A stretch of 64,000 nt of DNA, taken from Nitrobium sp046350935 (lineage in GTDB: Bacteria; Nitrospirota; Thermodesulfovibrionia; Thermodesulfovibrionales; Dissulfurispiraceae). The stretch lies in the NCBI GenBank assembly GCA_046350935.1, contig JAXLZK010000022.1, positions 1 through 64,000 on the forward strand. Reading direction: 5' to 3'. Shown here piece by piece: positions 16,196 through 25,368 of this stretch. Below the pieces are notes generated by a model. That model made no database searches. It saw only the letters and a program-made list of their open reading frames with translations, and was not told the origin of the DNA. The stretch's first letter is position 1; each line of letters opens with the position of its first letter. The translations under genes and the position numbers were made by a program.

Positions 16196-17541
16196 ATAAT
16201 TCAGCGGCAAGCGGAAGTACGGCACGGAGCAAACGGCGGGAAGAGAGCGGGGCGCCGTTTTCCGCAGCGCTCTTCTGGAGCTTCTTTTTCCTCTGTCTTC
16301 TCCTGCCTCCCGCTTCGGGGAGAGCGGACGATATCGTCGAGCTGAAGGGCCTGCGCCACTGGTCCACTGCAGAGTATACCCGGGTCGTCATCGACCTTTC
16401 GGGTCCTGCCGAATTTACCCGGGGAAGTCTCTCGAACCCGGAAAGGCTTTTCTTCGACCTCAAGAACGCGAAGGTAGCGAAGGACACGCAAAAAAACCTG
16501 CCTGTCAACGGCCCCCTGCTGAAGGCGGTCAGGATGGGCCAGTTCACCGCTCATACCGTACGGATCGTCTTCGATCTCAGCTCGGGCGATTACGACTACA
16601 AGGTCTTCAACCTGGAGGACCCCGCGCGCCTGGTCGTGGACATCTCCCCGAAAGGAGGGGCTGATCCGAAGCAGGAGGGGAAGCCCGAAACGAAAGAAGC
16701 CACGAAACCCGAGAAGAAAGAGCCCGTAAAAGAGGAGAAACCCGGGGCGAATACGGAGGCGCGCACGCTCCGGAGGAGGGTTGTCATTGATGCCGGCCAT
16801 GGAGGGCACGATCCCGGGGCGATAGGAAAGGGCGGCCTCTTCGAAAAAAACGTGGTGCTGGACATAGCGCTCAAGGTGCGGGACGCCATGCGCAGGGAAT
16901 ACCCCGAATACGAGGTGATCCTAACGAGGGACAGGGATATCTTTATCCCCCTTGACGAAAGGGCCTCCATCGCCAACAGAAACAAGGCGGATTTCTTCGT
17001 ATCGATCCACGCCAATGCGAGCCCGAACCGGAAGGCCCGGGGCATCGAAACCTACCTCCTGAACTGGACGAACGACGAGGAGGCGATGAAGGTGGCGGCG
17101 CGCGAGAATGCCATCTCCCTGAAAAAGATGAAGCAGGTGCAGGGCGAGCTGGGGGTCATCCTCGCCTCGCTGGAAAGGGAGAGCAAGAGGGAGGATTCGG
17201 TGAAGCTTGCCGGCACCCTCCACCATTCGCTCGTATCCTCCCTTCGGCCCTCCTACCCGGGGGTGATCGACCTGGGCGTGAAACAGGCGCTTTTCTATGT
17301 CCTGGTGGGAGCGGAAATGCCTTCTGCGCTGGTAGAGGTCGCTTTCATCAGTAATCCCGAAGAGGAGAAGCTGCTCGAGGAGCCGTCCTACCGCCAGAAA
17401 ATCGCCGCATCCATCGTCTCCGGAATCCAGGGGTATTTCTCATCCGCTCCTCCTCCGCAACGGCTGGTGCGTGCGCCGGAGCCGTCCGACGGCGAAGGGT
17501 ACGCGGCGAGAACGGTCGGCTATACCCGCAGCGGCAGGTAA
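16192..17541 (+). CDS. N-acetylmuramoyl-L-alanine amidase with AMIN domain (AmiC type)
   Basis: The 449-residue protein has a signal peptide with a basic N-region (hydrophobic core about 25-41), an AMIN domain (about 47-152) that targets septal wall in AmiC-type enzymes, a Lys/Glu/Pro-rich linker (about 155-190) and an Amidase_3 domain (about 195-417). Zinc and catalytic residues are His203 in DAGHGGHD, Glu218, His272 in SIHAN and Glu382 in EVAFISN. It cuts the amide between muramic acid and the stem peptide in the periplasm, probably for daughter-cell separation. It is translationally coupled to the Nfu gene. Confidence 0.95.
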   Translation: MNNSAASGSTARSKRREESGAPFSAALFWSFFFLCLLLPPASGRADDIVELKGLRHWSTAEYTRVVIDLSGPAEFTRGSLSNPERLFFDLKNAKVAKDTQKNLPVNGPLLKAVRMGQFTAHTVRIVFDLSSGDYDYKVFNLEDPARLVVDISPKGGADPKQEGKPETKEATKPEKKEPVKEEKPGANTEARTLRRRVVIDAGHGGHDPGAIGKGGLFEKNVVLDIALKVRDAMRREYPEYEVILTRDRDIFIPLDERASIANRNKADFFVSIHANASPNRKARGIETYLLNWTNDEEAMKVAARENAISLKKMKQVQGELGVILASLERESKREDSVKLAGTLHHSLVSSLRPSYPGVIDLGVKQALFYVLVGAEMPSALVEVAFISNPEEEKLLEEPSYRQKIAASIVSGIQGYFSSAPPPQRLVRAPEPSDGEGYAARTVGYTRSGR

Positions 17542-17545
17542 GTAC

Positions 17546-18187
17546 GTGTCGTCCGGCATACTGCTTCTCCTTTATTCTCTTTTCGCTGCAGCGGTGTTCC
17601 TGGTGCGGGGCCTTTCCGTCCACGCCGTTTTATCCGCGGGGATCGCCTGCGCCCTCCTCAGCCTGCCTTTCAGGAAGGTGAAGGCGGGCCTGCTGCCCAT
17701 CCTGCTCTTTCTCTGCTTCACCTTTCTCAGCAATATCTTCTACCGGACCGGCGAGGTGCTCCTCCACCTCGGCCCCCTGCGCGTTACGGATGAGGGCCTG
17801 CGCCTCGCCCTGCTGCGTACGCTGCGGGTGTTCGAAATGGTGTATGCGGCAAAGATACTGTCCGCCGCGGTTTCACTCGACGCCATGCTCGCCTCCCTGA
17901 AGAGGGCCCTCTCGCCCCTGGAGCGGGTAGGAGTGCCGGTCCATGATTTCTTCGCCATCACCGCCCTGACCCTGCAGTGCTTTCCGGTGCTTGCGCAGAG
18001 GCTCAGGGAGGAGTACCGGAAAGGGGCGGAGGAGGGGAGAGCGGGCAGGCCGGGGGAGAGGCTGCGCAGGGGGGTGTCCTTTCTCGTGCCCCTGTTCGTG
18101 GAGAGCATGAGGGACCCGGAGGGCTTTTTCTTCCGGCAGGATGCGCAGGCTGCGATGAAGCGGGGGCGAGAGGTGGTCGATGCTTGA
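17546..18187 (+). CDS. EcfT/CbiQ-like membrane protein
   Basis: The product of about 213 residues has hydrophobic helices near 3-20, 27-43 and 50-66 and further helices near 90-150. A cytoplasmic basic segment is followed by LVPLFVESMRDPEGFF, as in transmembrane T-components of energy-coupling factor transporters. No EcfA ATPase or S-component gene is adjacent, so any transporter would need partners from elsewhere. The start is uncertain: GTG 17546 follows AGGT and avoids overlap, while ATG 17471 would overlap the amidase by 71 bases. The end overlaps the D-aminoacylase start by eight bases. Confidence 0.6.
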   Translation: MSSGILLLLYSLFAAAVFLVRGLSVHAVLSAGIACALLSLPFRKVKAGLLPILLFLCFTFLSNIFYRTGEVLLHLGPLRVTDEGLRLALLRTLRVFEMVYAAKILSAAVSLDAMLASLKRALSPLERVGVPVHDFFAITALTLQCFPVLAQRLREEYRKGAEEGRAGRPGERLRRGVSFLVPLFVESMRDPEGFFFRQDAQAAMKRGREVVDA

Positions 18188-19742
18188 TTTTCTCATAAAG
18201 GGCGGAGTGGTGCTGGAGGGGAGTGGCAAAGAGCCTGCAGAGCTCAATGTGGGCATCGCAGGAGACAGGATCACCCATATCGGCGCTGAGTCCCCTGCCG
18301 CAAGAACCGTTATCGACGCGAGGGGGCTGATGGTCTCCCCCGGCTTTATCGATGCCCATGCCCATTCCGAGTTTACCCTGCTGGCGGACGGGAGGGCGGA
18401 GGGAAAGCTTTCCCAGGGAGTCACGACGGAAGTGAACGGCAACTGCGGCCTGTCCGCCGCTCCGCTGCACGGGGAGGCTTTTGCCCGGCGGGAAGCGGAT
18501 TGCGAAGAGCTGGGAATCGGGGAGAGGTGGTCCGCCTTCCGCGACTATTTCTCCCTCCTGAAGACGCGCGGAATCGCTCTGAACTTCACTACCTTGTGCG
18601 GCCACGGGAACGTCAGGGCCTCGGTGACCGGGTACCGGAACGTGCCCCCCGGTCCGGAAGAAGCACAAGAGATGCGACGGCTGCTGCGCGGGGCGGTGGA
18701 GCAGGGGGCGCGGGGGCTTTCCACCGGCCTCATCTATCCTCCCGGCGTCTATTCCAGCACCGAAGAGCTCGTCGAGCTTGCCCGGGTACCGGCGGAGAGC
18801 GGCGGCATCTACGCCTCGCATATGCGAAGCGAGGGGGACGCCCTCCTCGAATCCATCGGGGAGGTGCTCCGTATCGGAAAGGAGGCGGGCGTCCGCGTCC
18901 ATATATCCCATATCAAGACTTCCGGCGAGAAGAACTGGGGAAAGGCGGAAGAAGCCATCGGCCTTATCGAGCAGGGGAGGTCCGCGGGGCTCGCCGTTAC
19001 CTGCGACCGGTATCCCTATGTGGCGGCAAGCACCGACCTCGACACCGTCCTGCCCTCCTGGGTGTATGAGGGAGGCGCCGAAGAGGAAGTGAAGCGGCTC
19101 AGGGACCCCGAGACCGCGGCGAAAATACGGAAAGAGCTTGCCGGAAAGGATGAAGCGTACTGGAAGGGAGTCTCTATTTCCTCCGTCGTATGCGCGGAAA
19201 ACAAATGGATGGAGGGCGAAAGCCTCTTCGCCGTCGCGGAGAGGGAAGGAAAGGACCCGCTGGACGCTCTTTTTGCCCTTCTCATTGCCGAGCGCGTCAG
19301 GACCGGTGCTATTTTCTTCTCCATGAGCGAGGACAACCTGAGGAAATTCCTTTCCCTGCCGTATACCATGATCGGTTCGGACAGCTCGGTGCGCTCCTTC
19401 TCCGGCACTACCTGCAGCGGCAAGCCCCACCCCCGGGGCTTCGGCAGCTTCCCCCGGTTTCTCGGGCGCTATGTCCGGGAGGAGCGGCTCATGGGACTTC
19501 CCGAGGCGATACGCAGGGTCTCCTCTCTCCCCGCGCAGACCTTCGGGCTGCAGGAGAGGGGCATGCTCAGGGAGGGCTTTTACGCCGATATTACCGTCTT
19601 CGACTACGAAAAAATCATCGATACCGCAACGTTCAAAGACCCATTCAGAAAAGCCGAAGGCATCGGGTATGTTTTTGTGAACGGGATTCCTGCGGTGAGG
19701 GAGGGCGCATTCACCGGGTCCCGTTCCGGGAGGGTTCTGTGA
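18180..19742 (+). CDS. N-acyl-D-amino-acid deacylase (amidohydrolase superfamily)
   Basis: The 520-residue protein has the D-aminoacylase/dihydroorotase-like TIM-barrel pattern: GFIDAHAHSE (His60 and His62, metal ligands), GNCG (Cys89, a bridging ligand in D-aminoacylases), HISHIKTSG, and IGSDSS with the catalytic Asp near residue 400. It should release D-amino acids from N-acyl derivatives in the cytoplasm. In this operon, next to an amidase and a C26 peptidase, it could process D-amino-acid products of wall turnover. That role is inference. It overlaps both neighbours by a few bases. Confidence 0.88.
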   Translation: MLDFLIKGGVVLEGSGKEPAELNVGIAGDRITHIGAESPAARTVIDARGLMVSPGFIDAHAHSEFTLLADGRAEGKLSQGVTTEVNGNCGLSAAPLHGEAFARREADCEELGIGERWSAFRDYFSLLKTRGIALNFTTLCGHGNVRASVTGYRNVPPGPEEAQEMRRLLRGAVEQGARGLSTGLIYPPGVYSSTEELVELARVPAESGGIYASHMRSEGDALLESIGEVLRIGKEAGVRVHISHIKTSGEKNWGKAEEAIGLIEQGRSAGLAVTCDRYPYVAASTDLDTVLPSWVYEGGAEEEVKRLRDPETAAKIRKELAGKDEAYWKGVSISSVVCAENKWMEGESLFAVAEREGKDPLDALFALLIAERVRTGAIFFSMSEDNLRKFLSLPYTMIGSDSSVRSFSGTTCSGKPHPRGFGSFPRFLGRYVREERLMGLPEAIRRVSSLPAQTFGLQERGMLREGFYADITVFDYEKIIDTATFKDPFRKAEGIGYVFVNGIPAVREGAFTGSRSGRVL

Positions 19743-20551
19743 GGCCGGTTATCGGGATTACCGTCGATATTCACGAGAATTTCCTGAGGCTCCGCCAGGA
19801 GTATGTCTCTGCGGTGGTGCATGCCGGAGGGGTCCCCCTGCTGCTGCCTCCCGTGGGCGGGGACATCCCCTTCAGTGCGGACGCCGTTGACGGCCTGCTC
19901 CTGACGGGAGGCGGCGATATCCCTCCTGAGGAGTACGGGGAAAGCGTAGCGGTCCCCTGCGAGCGCCTGACGCCGGTGCGAAGGGAGAGGGTTGCGTACG
20001 AGAAGGCACTCCTTGAGGAAGTGGTGCGGCGGGGAAAGCCGGTCCTGGGGATCTGCTTCGGGATGCAGCTGATCAACGTCGCTTTCGGCGGCACTCTCTA
20101 CCAGGACATTTCCCTCCAGGTCCCCCATGCCCTCGACCACCGGGTGAGCCCGCACCGGATTTCGCTCTCCCCTGTGCCGGGAGGCCTCGATCATGCGGTG
20201 CCGGGCGGGGCATCGGCCGCAGCGGTGAATTCCTTTCATCATCAGGCGGTGAAAGAGGTGGGGAGAGGGCTGGAGGTTTTTGCCCGGGCAGAGGATGGGA
20301 TTGTGGAGGGATTTTTCAGCAAGGACTTCCCCTTCCTCGTGGGAGTACAGTGGCATCCCGAAAGAGGGGTCGAAGGGGGCGGTTCGCCGGACGGTTTCTG
20401 GTTAGCCCCTCCGAATTGTGGTACACTTTCTTTAGCGATATTCGAGCTTTTCATGCGAGAAGCAGGCACGGGACGGGCGGGCGGCGGGTGCCGGCCCCGC
20501 TTCCCGGCAGCGGACGGAAGGAGGCCTCTCCCGGTGCCCTCCGAGCCGTGA
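19739..20551 (+). CDS. Peptidase C26 / PuuD-type gamma-glutamyl hydrolase
   Basis: The 270-residue class I glutamine-amidotransferase-fold protein has the nucleophile Cys106 in GICFGMQ and His206/Glu208 in QWHPER. It resembles gamma-glutamyl-gamma-aminobutyrate hydrolase (PuuD), which cleaves gamma-glutamyl amides. GTG 19739 follows GGGAGGG and overlaps the upstream stop (GTGA). The C-terminus, after about residue 235, is an odd Gly/Pro/Arg-rich extension unlike the family. It ends 22 bases before the permease gene. The true substrate is uncertain; gamma-D-glutamyl compounds from muropeptides are possible. Confidence 0.85.
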   Translation: MRPVIGITVDIHENFLRLRQEYVSAVVHAGGVPLLLPPVGGDIPFSADAVDGLLLTGGGDIPPEEYGESVAVPCERLTPVRRERVAYEKALLEEVVRRGKPVLGICFGMQLINVAFGGTLYQDISLQVPHALDHRVSPHRISLSPVPGGLDHAVPGGASAAAVNSFHHQAVKEVGRGLEVFARAEDGIVEGFFSKDFPFLVGVQWHPERGVEGGGSPDGFWLAPPNCGTLSLAIFELFMREAGTGRAGGGCRPRFPAADGRRPLPVPSEP

Positions 20552-20572
20552 ATCCCGCCCCATCGAGGTTCT

Positions 20573-21628
20573 ATGGCGACGAACAGGTTCTATTTCATCA
20601 CCATGCTGACCCTGGTCCTGGTCCTGGGCTACCTGACTTACCAGATCATCAGTCCGTTTCTCGCCCCCCTGGCATGGGCGATCGTCCTTACCATCGTATT
20701 TTATCCCCTGTATCTTTACCTCCTGCGGTATGTCAAATGGAAATCCGTTGCCTCTCTCCTCGTCCTCTTCGTGATCGTCCTGCTCATCCTCGGTCCCTTT
20801 TCCTATATGTCCTATCTGTTGTTTAACGAGATCCAGGCACTTTCGGCTTCCCTGAGCAGCGAGCAGATCGAATCGGCAGAGGGCATTCTGCACCATCCGG
20901 CGGTCAGGTCCCTCCTGGACAGGGTCTCTTCTCTCCTGAATGTCCCTCTCAGCGAGGCGGAGGTGCGGAAGGCTTTTGTTGCCGGTATCTCCCGGGTGGG
21001 AAGGGACCTCCTCGGCAGGGTTCCCGGAGGGGTGGGCAACCTGGCAGGGGTGGTAATGGATTTCGTCATCATGTTTTTTTCCATCTTCTTTTTTCTCAAG
21101 GACGGCGCCGACTTTCTCGGGAAGGGGCGCAATTACCTCCCCTTCTCGGAGGAGCAGAAAGGAAGGTTGTCTGCCCAGATAAAGGACATCGTGATCTCGA
21201 CGATCTACGGAGGGGTGGTGGTCGCGATTGTCCAGGGCATCATCGGGGGCGTCGCCTATGCCCTGCTCGGGGTGCATTCTCCGGCGCTGTGGGGGTTGAC
21301 GACGTCCATCGCCTCTTTCGTCCCTCTTTTGGGGACTTTTGCCGTATGGGGAGCGATAACCGCTTATTTCCTCATTATGGGGATGACGGGGAAGGCGGTC
21401 ATCCTTCTGCTGGTAGGGGTAGTAGGAATAAGCAGTGTGGATAACGTGCTGCGCCCCGTCCTTGTCGGTGCGAGGACGAGGATGCATATCCTCGTCATCT
21501 TCTTCAGTGTGCTGGGAGGCATCAACCTTTTCGGGCTGATCGGTTTCATTATCGGCCCTCTGGTTGTGGCGCTTTTCGTTTCGATGGTAGAAATCTTCAG
21601 GAACTTTGAAGGAGGGTACCATGCTTGA
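20573..21628 (+). CDS. AI-2E family (PerM/YdiK-type) transporter
   Basis: The 351-residue polytopic membrane protein has paired helices at the N-terminus (about 8-43), a third near 60-85, a cytoplasmic segment (about 90-160) and four to five helices in the C-terminal half. The conserved region DNVLRPVLVG is followed by GGINLFGLIGFIIGPL. This family includes TqsA and other permeases with varied or unknown substrates. GAGG lies seven bases before the ATG. The last codons overlap the next gene's start. Export of a signal is not implied by the family name. Confidence 0.9.
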   Translation: MATNRFYFITMLTLVLVLGYLTYQIISPFLAPLAWAIVLTIVFYPLYLYLLRYVKWKSVASLLVLFVIVLLILGPFSYMSYLLFNEIQALSASLSSEQIESAEGILHHPAVRSLLDRVSSLLNVPLSEAEVRKAFVAGISRVGRDLLGRVPGGVGNLAGVVMDFVIMFFSIFFFLKDGADFLGKGRNYLPFSEEQKGRLSAQIKDIVISTIYGGVVVAIVQGIIGGVAYALLGVHSPALWGLTTSIASFVPLLGTFAVWGAITAYFLIMGMTGKAVILLLVGVVGISSVDNVLRPVLVGARTRMHILVIFFSVLGGINLFGLIGFIIGPLVVALFVSMVEIFRNFEGGYHA

Positions 21629-22748
21629 CCGGGCGGAAGTGGAGGAAATAGCCTCGGCGGAGGGGAAGGGACACTACTTTGTAAGCCTGTATCTGAACGT
21701 CGATCCTCTGTCCAACAGGGGAGGAGACTATGCGATACATTTCAAGAACATGGTGAAAAATACGGTGGATTCCCTGGAAAAGGGACTCCAGAAAAAGATC
21801 AGGGGGGATATCGACAGGATCAACCACTATGTCGCCGCGAACAAGGGGATGTTCAGGAAGGGGCTTGCGCTGCTCAGTTCGGGGGAAAACGCCTTCTGGA
21901 AGGTGTATCACCTCGGAGTGCCGGTAAAGAACGAGATGGCGGTCAGCACCATCCCCCACATAAGGCCCCTGATCGAGGTGCTGGACAACTATGAGAGATA
22001 TGCCGTCGTCCTGGTGGAAAAGAAGGAGGCCCGGATTTTCGTGATCCATCTCGGCGAGATCGTCGAGTACGGAGAGGTGAAATCCCCCGAGGTCCCGGGC
22101 AAGCACCGGCAGGTGGGCTGGTACGGCCTCGGGGAGACGCGGTTCGAGAACCACATCAATTACCATGTCAGGTTCCATCTGAAGGATGTCGTCGAGAAGC
22201 TGGATTCCTTCCTCGGCGGCGAGCATATCGGGCGGCTGATACTCGGCGGGTCCGACGAGGCCGTTTCCGCTTTTCGCTCCCTGCTTCATAAAACGGTGCT
22301 CGACAGGGTGATCGGCACGATCAGGCTGGAGATGTTCGCGCCGCCCGACGAAGTCCTCAGGACGACGATGCAGGTGATCTCCGATTACGAAAGGAAACAG
22401 GAGGCGGAGACGGTGGAGAGCCTTGTCACGCTGTCTCTGAAGGGCAAGGGGGCCGTCCTGGGACTGGCGGACGTGATCAGCGCCCTGCAGGAGCAGCGGG
22501 TAATGAAACTGGTGGTGGTGCGGGACTATAAAGCGGCCGGCTATACGTGCGGTGCCTGCGGGTTCCTGAGCGCGGAAAAAGCGGAGCCCTGTCCTGCCTG
22601 CGACGGGGACGAGAAAGCGAAGCCCGTCGGGGACATGGTGAACCTCGCCGCCGAGATGGCGGTGCAGCAGGGCGCGGCGGTGGAGGTGGTCAGCGACAGC
22701 GTACGGCTGGCTGAAGCAGGAGGGATCGGGGCGTTTTTGCGGTTCTGA
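21621..22748 (+). CDS. eRF1/Vms1-like bacterial protein with zinc ribbon (baeRF type)
   Basis: The 375-residue protein resembles archaeal/eukaryotic peptide-release factor 1 in overall plan. An N-terminal alpha/beta domain (VSLYLNVDP, 21-29) is followed by a middle domain where eRF1 has its GGQ loop (about 125-200) and a C-terminal domain (about 205-375). The last holds a zinc-ribbon insert with Cys310, Cys313, Cys324 and Cys327. The loop region reads HRQVGWYGLGETRFENH, so GGQ is absent. Bacterial relatives (baeRF families) are proposed ribosome-rescue or stress factors. The ATG at 21621 has GGAGGG at proper spacing. It is the last gene of the operon. Confidence 0.7.
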   Translation: MLDRAEVEEIASAEGKGHYFVSLYLNVDPLSNRGGDYAIHFKNMVKNTVDSLEKGLQKKIRGDIDRINHYVAANKGMFRKGLALLSSGENAFWKVYHLGVPVKNEMAVSTIPHIRPLIEVLDNYERYAVVLVEKKEARIFVIHLGEIVEYGEVKSPEVPGKHRQVGWYGLGETRFENHINYHVRFHLKDVVEKLDSFLGGEHIGRLILGGSDEAVSAFRSLLHKTVLDRVIGTIRLEMFAPPDEVLRTTMQVISDYERKQEAETVESLVTLSLKGKGAVLGLADVISALQEQRVMKLVVVRDYKAAGYTCGACGFLSAEKAEPCPACDGDEKAKPVGDMVNLAAEMAVQQGAAVEVVSDSVRLAEAGGIGAFLRF

Positions 22749-22762
22749 GGGAAGGGGTGTGC

Positions 22763-22768
22763 TATAAT
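22763..22768 (+). promoter_or_regulatory. Extended -10 promoter, leaderless ABC solute-binding gene
   Basis: TGC followed by TATAAT lies five bases before the ATG at 22774. The only purine run (GGAAGGGG) is too far upstream to serve as a ribosome site for this start and would lie outside the transcript. Confidence 0.55.
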
Positions 22769-22773
22769 TCCTG

Positions 22774-24348
22774 ATGAAGCGGCGTACGTTTCCTCTTATT
22801 TCCTGTATCCTTGCAGCTCTTTCCCTTTTCTCCTGCAGCTCCTCGAACCGCCTCGACGGCTATCTGTACCTGCGCCAGAACGCGAATCCCAGCACCCTCG
22901 ACCCCGCACTGATTGTGGATGTTTCCGGGGCGGTGATTGCCGCGAAGCTCTTCAACGGCCTGGTGCGGTTCCGGGATGATCTCGGAGTCGCCCCCGATAT
23001 CGCGGAGAGATGGGAGATTTCAGGGGGCGGGCGGACGTACCGCTTCCACCTGAGGAAAGGGGTCCTGTTTTCGAACGGACGCGAGGTGACGGCGCGGGAT
23101 TTCAAGTATTCCTTCGAGCGGCTCCTCAATCCCCGGACGAAATCCCCCAACACCTGGGTGCTGGACAAGGCCGAAGGAGCGCGGGAGTTCATGCAGGGCG
23201 GCGCGGGGGAGGTAAGGGGGTTCCGGGCGATCGACGCCTACACTTTCGAGGTGCGCCTTGCAGAGCCCTTTTCCCCCTTTCTGTCCATGCTGGCCATGAC
23301 TGCCGCGTATGTGGTGCCCGGGGAAGAAGTGAAGAGGCGGGGGGAGGACTTTTCCGCCTTTCCCGTCGGGACAGGGCCGTTCGTGCTGAAGGAGTGGCTG
23401 CCCGGCAGAGAGGTGGAGTTGGCGGGGAACTCCCGTTATTTTGAGGGCCGGGCGAAGGTGAAGGGCATCATGTACCGGATCATTCCTGAGGATCTGACCG
23501 CGGTGACCGAATTCGAGACCGGCAATCTCGACATCCTTTCTCTTCCCTCCTCAGCGTATGCGAAATTCAGGGATGACCCGAAATGGGGGCGTCTCGTCGT
23601 GTCCATGGAGGGGCTCAACACCTATTACCTCGGCCTGAACGCAGCGAAGCCGCCCTTCAGCAATGCCGCCCTCAGGAGGGCCGTCTCGCACGCCCTCGAT
23701 CGGAAGAGGATCCTTGAGACATTCCTTGAGGGAAGAGGGAGGCTGGCTGCCGGACCGGTGCCCGACCTGCTCAGGAAATGGAAAGGAGTGAACGCGCGGG
23801 ACGCCTTCTCCTACGACCCCTCCCTGGCGCGGCGGATCGTACGGGAAGAGGGCTTTGCCGGACTGCAGGCGACCATGTATGTAACCGCCGACCAGGACGT
23901 GGTGGACCTGGCGGAGATCATCCAGGCTTTTCTCGCCGAAGCGGGGATCGTCGTGAAGATCAAGCAGCTCGAATGGAGCGCCTACAAGCAGGCGGTCAAC
24001 AGAGGGGAGGCGGACCTTTTCTGGCTCAGCTGGTGGGCTGACTATCCGGATGCGGAGAACTTTCTCTTTCCTCTCTTCCATTCGTCCAACCTGGGGCCTG
24101 CGGGCAACAGGACGAGGTATGTGAACAGGGAGGTGGATGCGCTTATCGAAAAGGGGCAGCATGCCCAGGGCGAAGAGGAGCGGCGCGCGTATTACCGGAG
24201 GGCTGAGGAGATCATCATCGGCGACGTCCCCTGGGTCCCCTTCTGGCACCGGAGCGATCTCCTCGTGAAGCAGCCGTGGGTGGAAGGGTATACTGTCCAT
24301 CCGATATATTCCATGGACAAGGGAATGGAGACCGCGATAACCAGGTGA
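22774..24348 (+). CDS. Peptide/nickel ABC transporter solute-binding lipoprotein (SBP family 5)
   Basis: The 524-residue lipoprotein has a signal sequence ending in lipobox LFSC (Cys21). The mature part is an extracytoplasmic solute-binding protein family 5 fold (DppA/OppA type), with NPSTLDPALIVD near the start, the conserved GRTYRFHLRKGVLFSNG segment and a C-terminal lobe ending in VPWVPFWHRSD. It captures di- or oligopeptides in the periplasm and delivers them to the permeases encoded next. It appears to be translated from a leaderless mRNA. With the permeases it forms a three-gene importer unit. Confidence 0.93.
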   Translation: MKRRTFPLISCILAALSLFSCSSSNRLDGYLYLRQNANPSTLDPALIVDVSGAVIAAKLFNGLVRFRDDLGVAPDIAERWEISGGGRTYRFHLRKGVLFSNGREVTARDFKYSFERLLNPRTKSPNTWVLDKAEGAREFMQGGAGEVRGFRAIDAYTFEVRLAEPFSPFLSMLAMTAAYVVPGEEVKRRGEDFSAFPVGTGPFVLKEWLPGREVELAGNSRYFEGRAKVKGIMYRIIPEDLTAVTEFETGNLDILSLPSSAYAKFRDDPKWGRLVVSMEGLNTYYLGLNAAKPPFSNAALRRAVSHALDRKRILETFLEGRGRLAAGPVPDLLRKWKGVNARDAFSYDPSLARRIVREEGFAGLQATMYVTADQDVVDLAEIIQAFLAEAGIVVKIKQLEWSAYKQAVNRGEADLFWLSWWADYPDAENFLFPLFHSSNLGPAGNRTRYVNREVDALIEKGQHAQGEEERRAYYRRAEEIIIGDVPWVPFWHRSDLLVKQPWVEGYTVHPIYSMDKGMETAITR

Positions 24349-24396
24349 GCTCCCGGCGGGGAGGGTGGATCGAACTTCCGGAAACATGATACCATA

Positions 24397-25368
24397 GTGA
24401 GCTTCTTTATCCGACTTCTTGCTGCGGAGCAGGTCATTAAAGCGTACATCCTGAAAAGAGTCGTTCTTCTGGTCCCTCTTCTGCTGGGCATCACCCTTTT
24501 CGCCTTTTTCCTCCTCAAGTCCCTTCCCGGAGACATTGTCCTGAGCCTGGTGGGAGAGCGCGCCAGCCAGGAAACCATCGAGAGCATCCGGAAGGAGCTC
24601 GGAGCTGACAAAGGCTTCCTTCAGCAATATGCAGGGTATCTCTCTCTCCTCGCGCGCGGGGATTTCGGCAGGTCCTACTATACAAACAGGGACGTCCTGC
24701 AGGACATCATCGCCAAATTTCCCAACACCTTGAGGCTGGCCGGCACCGCCATGCTGCTCGCGGTGCCGGGCGGCGTAGCGGCGGGCTTTCTCTCCGCGTA
24801 CCGGAGGGGGAGGGCTGCGGAGAAGGCCGTTACCGTCCTCTCCCTCGGCGGATTGAGCGTCCCCCTTTTCTGGAGCGCCCTCATGATCATGCTGCTCTTC
24901 AGTCTTACCCTGAAACTGTTTCCCCCCTCGGGCACCGGGGGGGTCGGCTTTCTTGTGCTCCCTGCCCTGGCTCTCTCCCTTCCCGCCGCCTCGACCCTGG
25001 CGCGTGTCACCCGGACTACGGTCATGGAGGTGCTGAGAATGCCTTATGTCACGACAGCGAGGGCGAAAGGGGTGCGCCGCCTGAGAATCGGCGGCATTCA
25101 CGTGCTGAAGAACGCCCTCATTCCCATCGTGACCATCATCGGCCTCGATTTCGGGAGCTATCTCAACGGCGCGGTGGTGACCGAAACCATCTTCGGGTGG
25201 GACGGCATCGGGCGTTTTACCATGGAGGGAATTCTCAAAAGGGACTACCCGGTGATCATGGGGTGCGTACTCGTCGGCACCGTCGTCTTCGTGCTGATCA
25301 ACCTGGCCACCGACCTGTTGTATCACCTTCTCGACCCGCGGGTGAGGCTGCATGGCAAAGACAGGTAA
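24397..25368 (+). CDS. Peptide ABC transporter permease, DppB type
   Basis: The 323-residue membrane protein has an N-terminal helix (ILKRVVLLVPLLLGITLFAF), the typical segment LPGD, and the DppB-type loop RTTVMEVLRMPYVTTARAKG that docks with the ATPase (EAA motif). It pairs with the DppC-type subunit. The GTG start at 24397 is the only reasonable start in frame before the first helix, but has no clear ribosome site, so the exact N-terminus is uncertain. The C-terminus overlaps the next gene by 17 bases. Confidence 0.92.
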   Translation: MSFFIRLLAAEQVIKAYILKRVVLLVPLLLGITLFAFFLLKSLPGDIVLSLVGERASQETIESIRKELGADKGFLQQYAGYLSLLARGDFGRSYYTNRDVLQDIIAKFPNTLRLAGTAMLLAVPGGVAAGFLSAYRRGRAAEKAVTVLSLGGLSVPLFWSALMIMLLFSLTLKLFPPSGTGGVGFLVLPALALSLPAASTLARVTRTTVMEVLRMPYVTTARAKGVRRLRIGGIHVLKNALIPIVTIIGLDFGSYLNGAVVTETIFGWDGIGRFTMEGILKRDYPVIMGCVLVGTVVFVLINLATDLLYHLLDPRVRLHGKDR

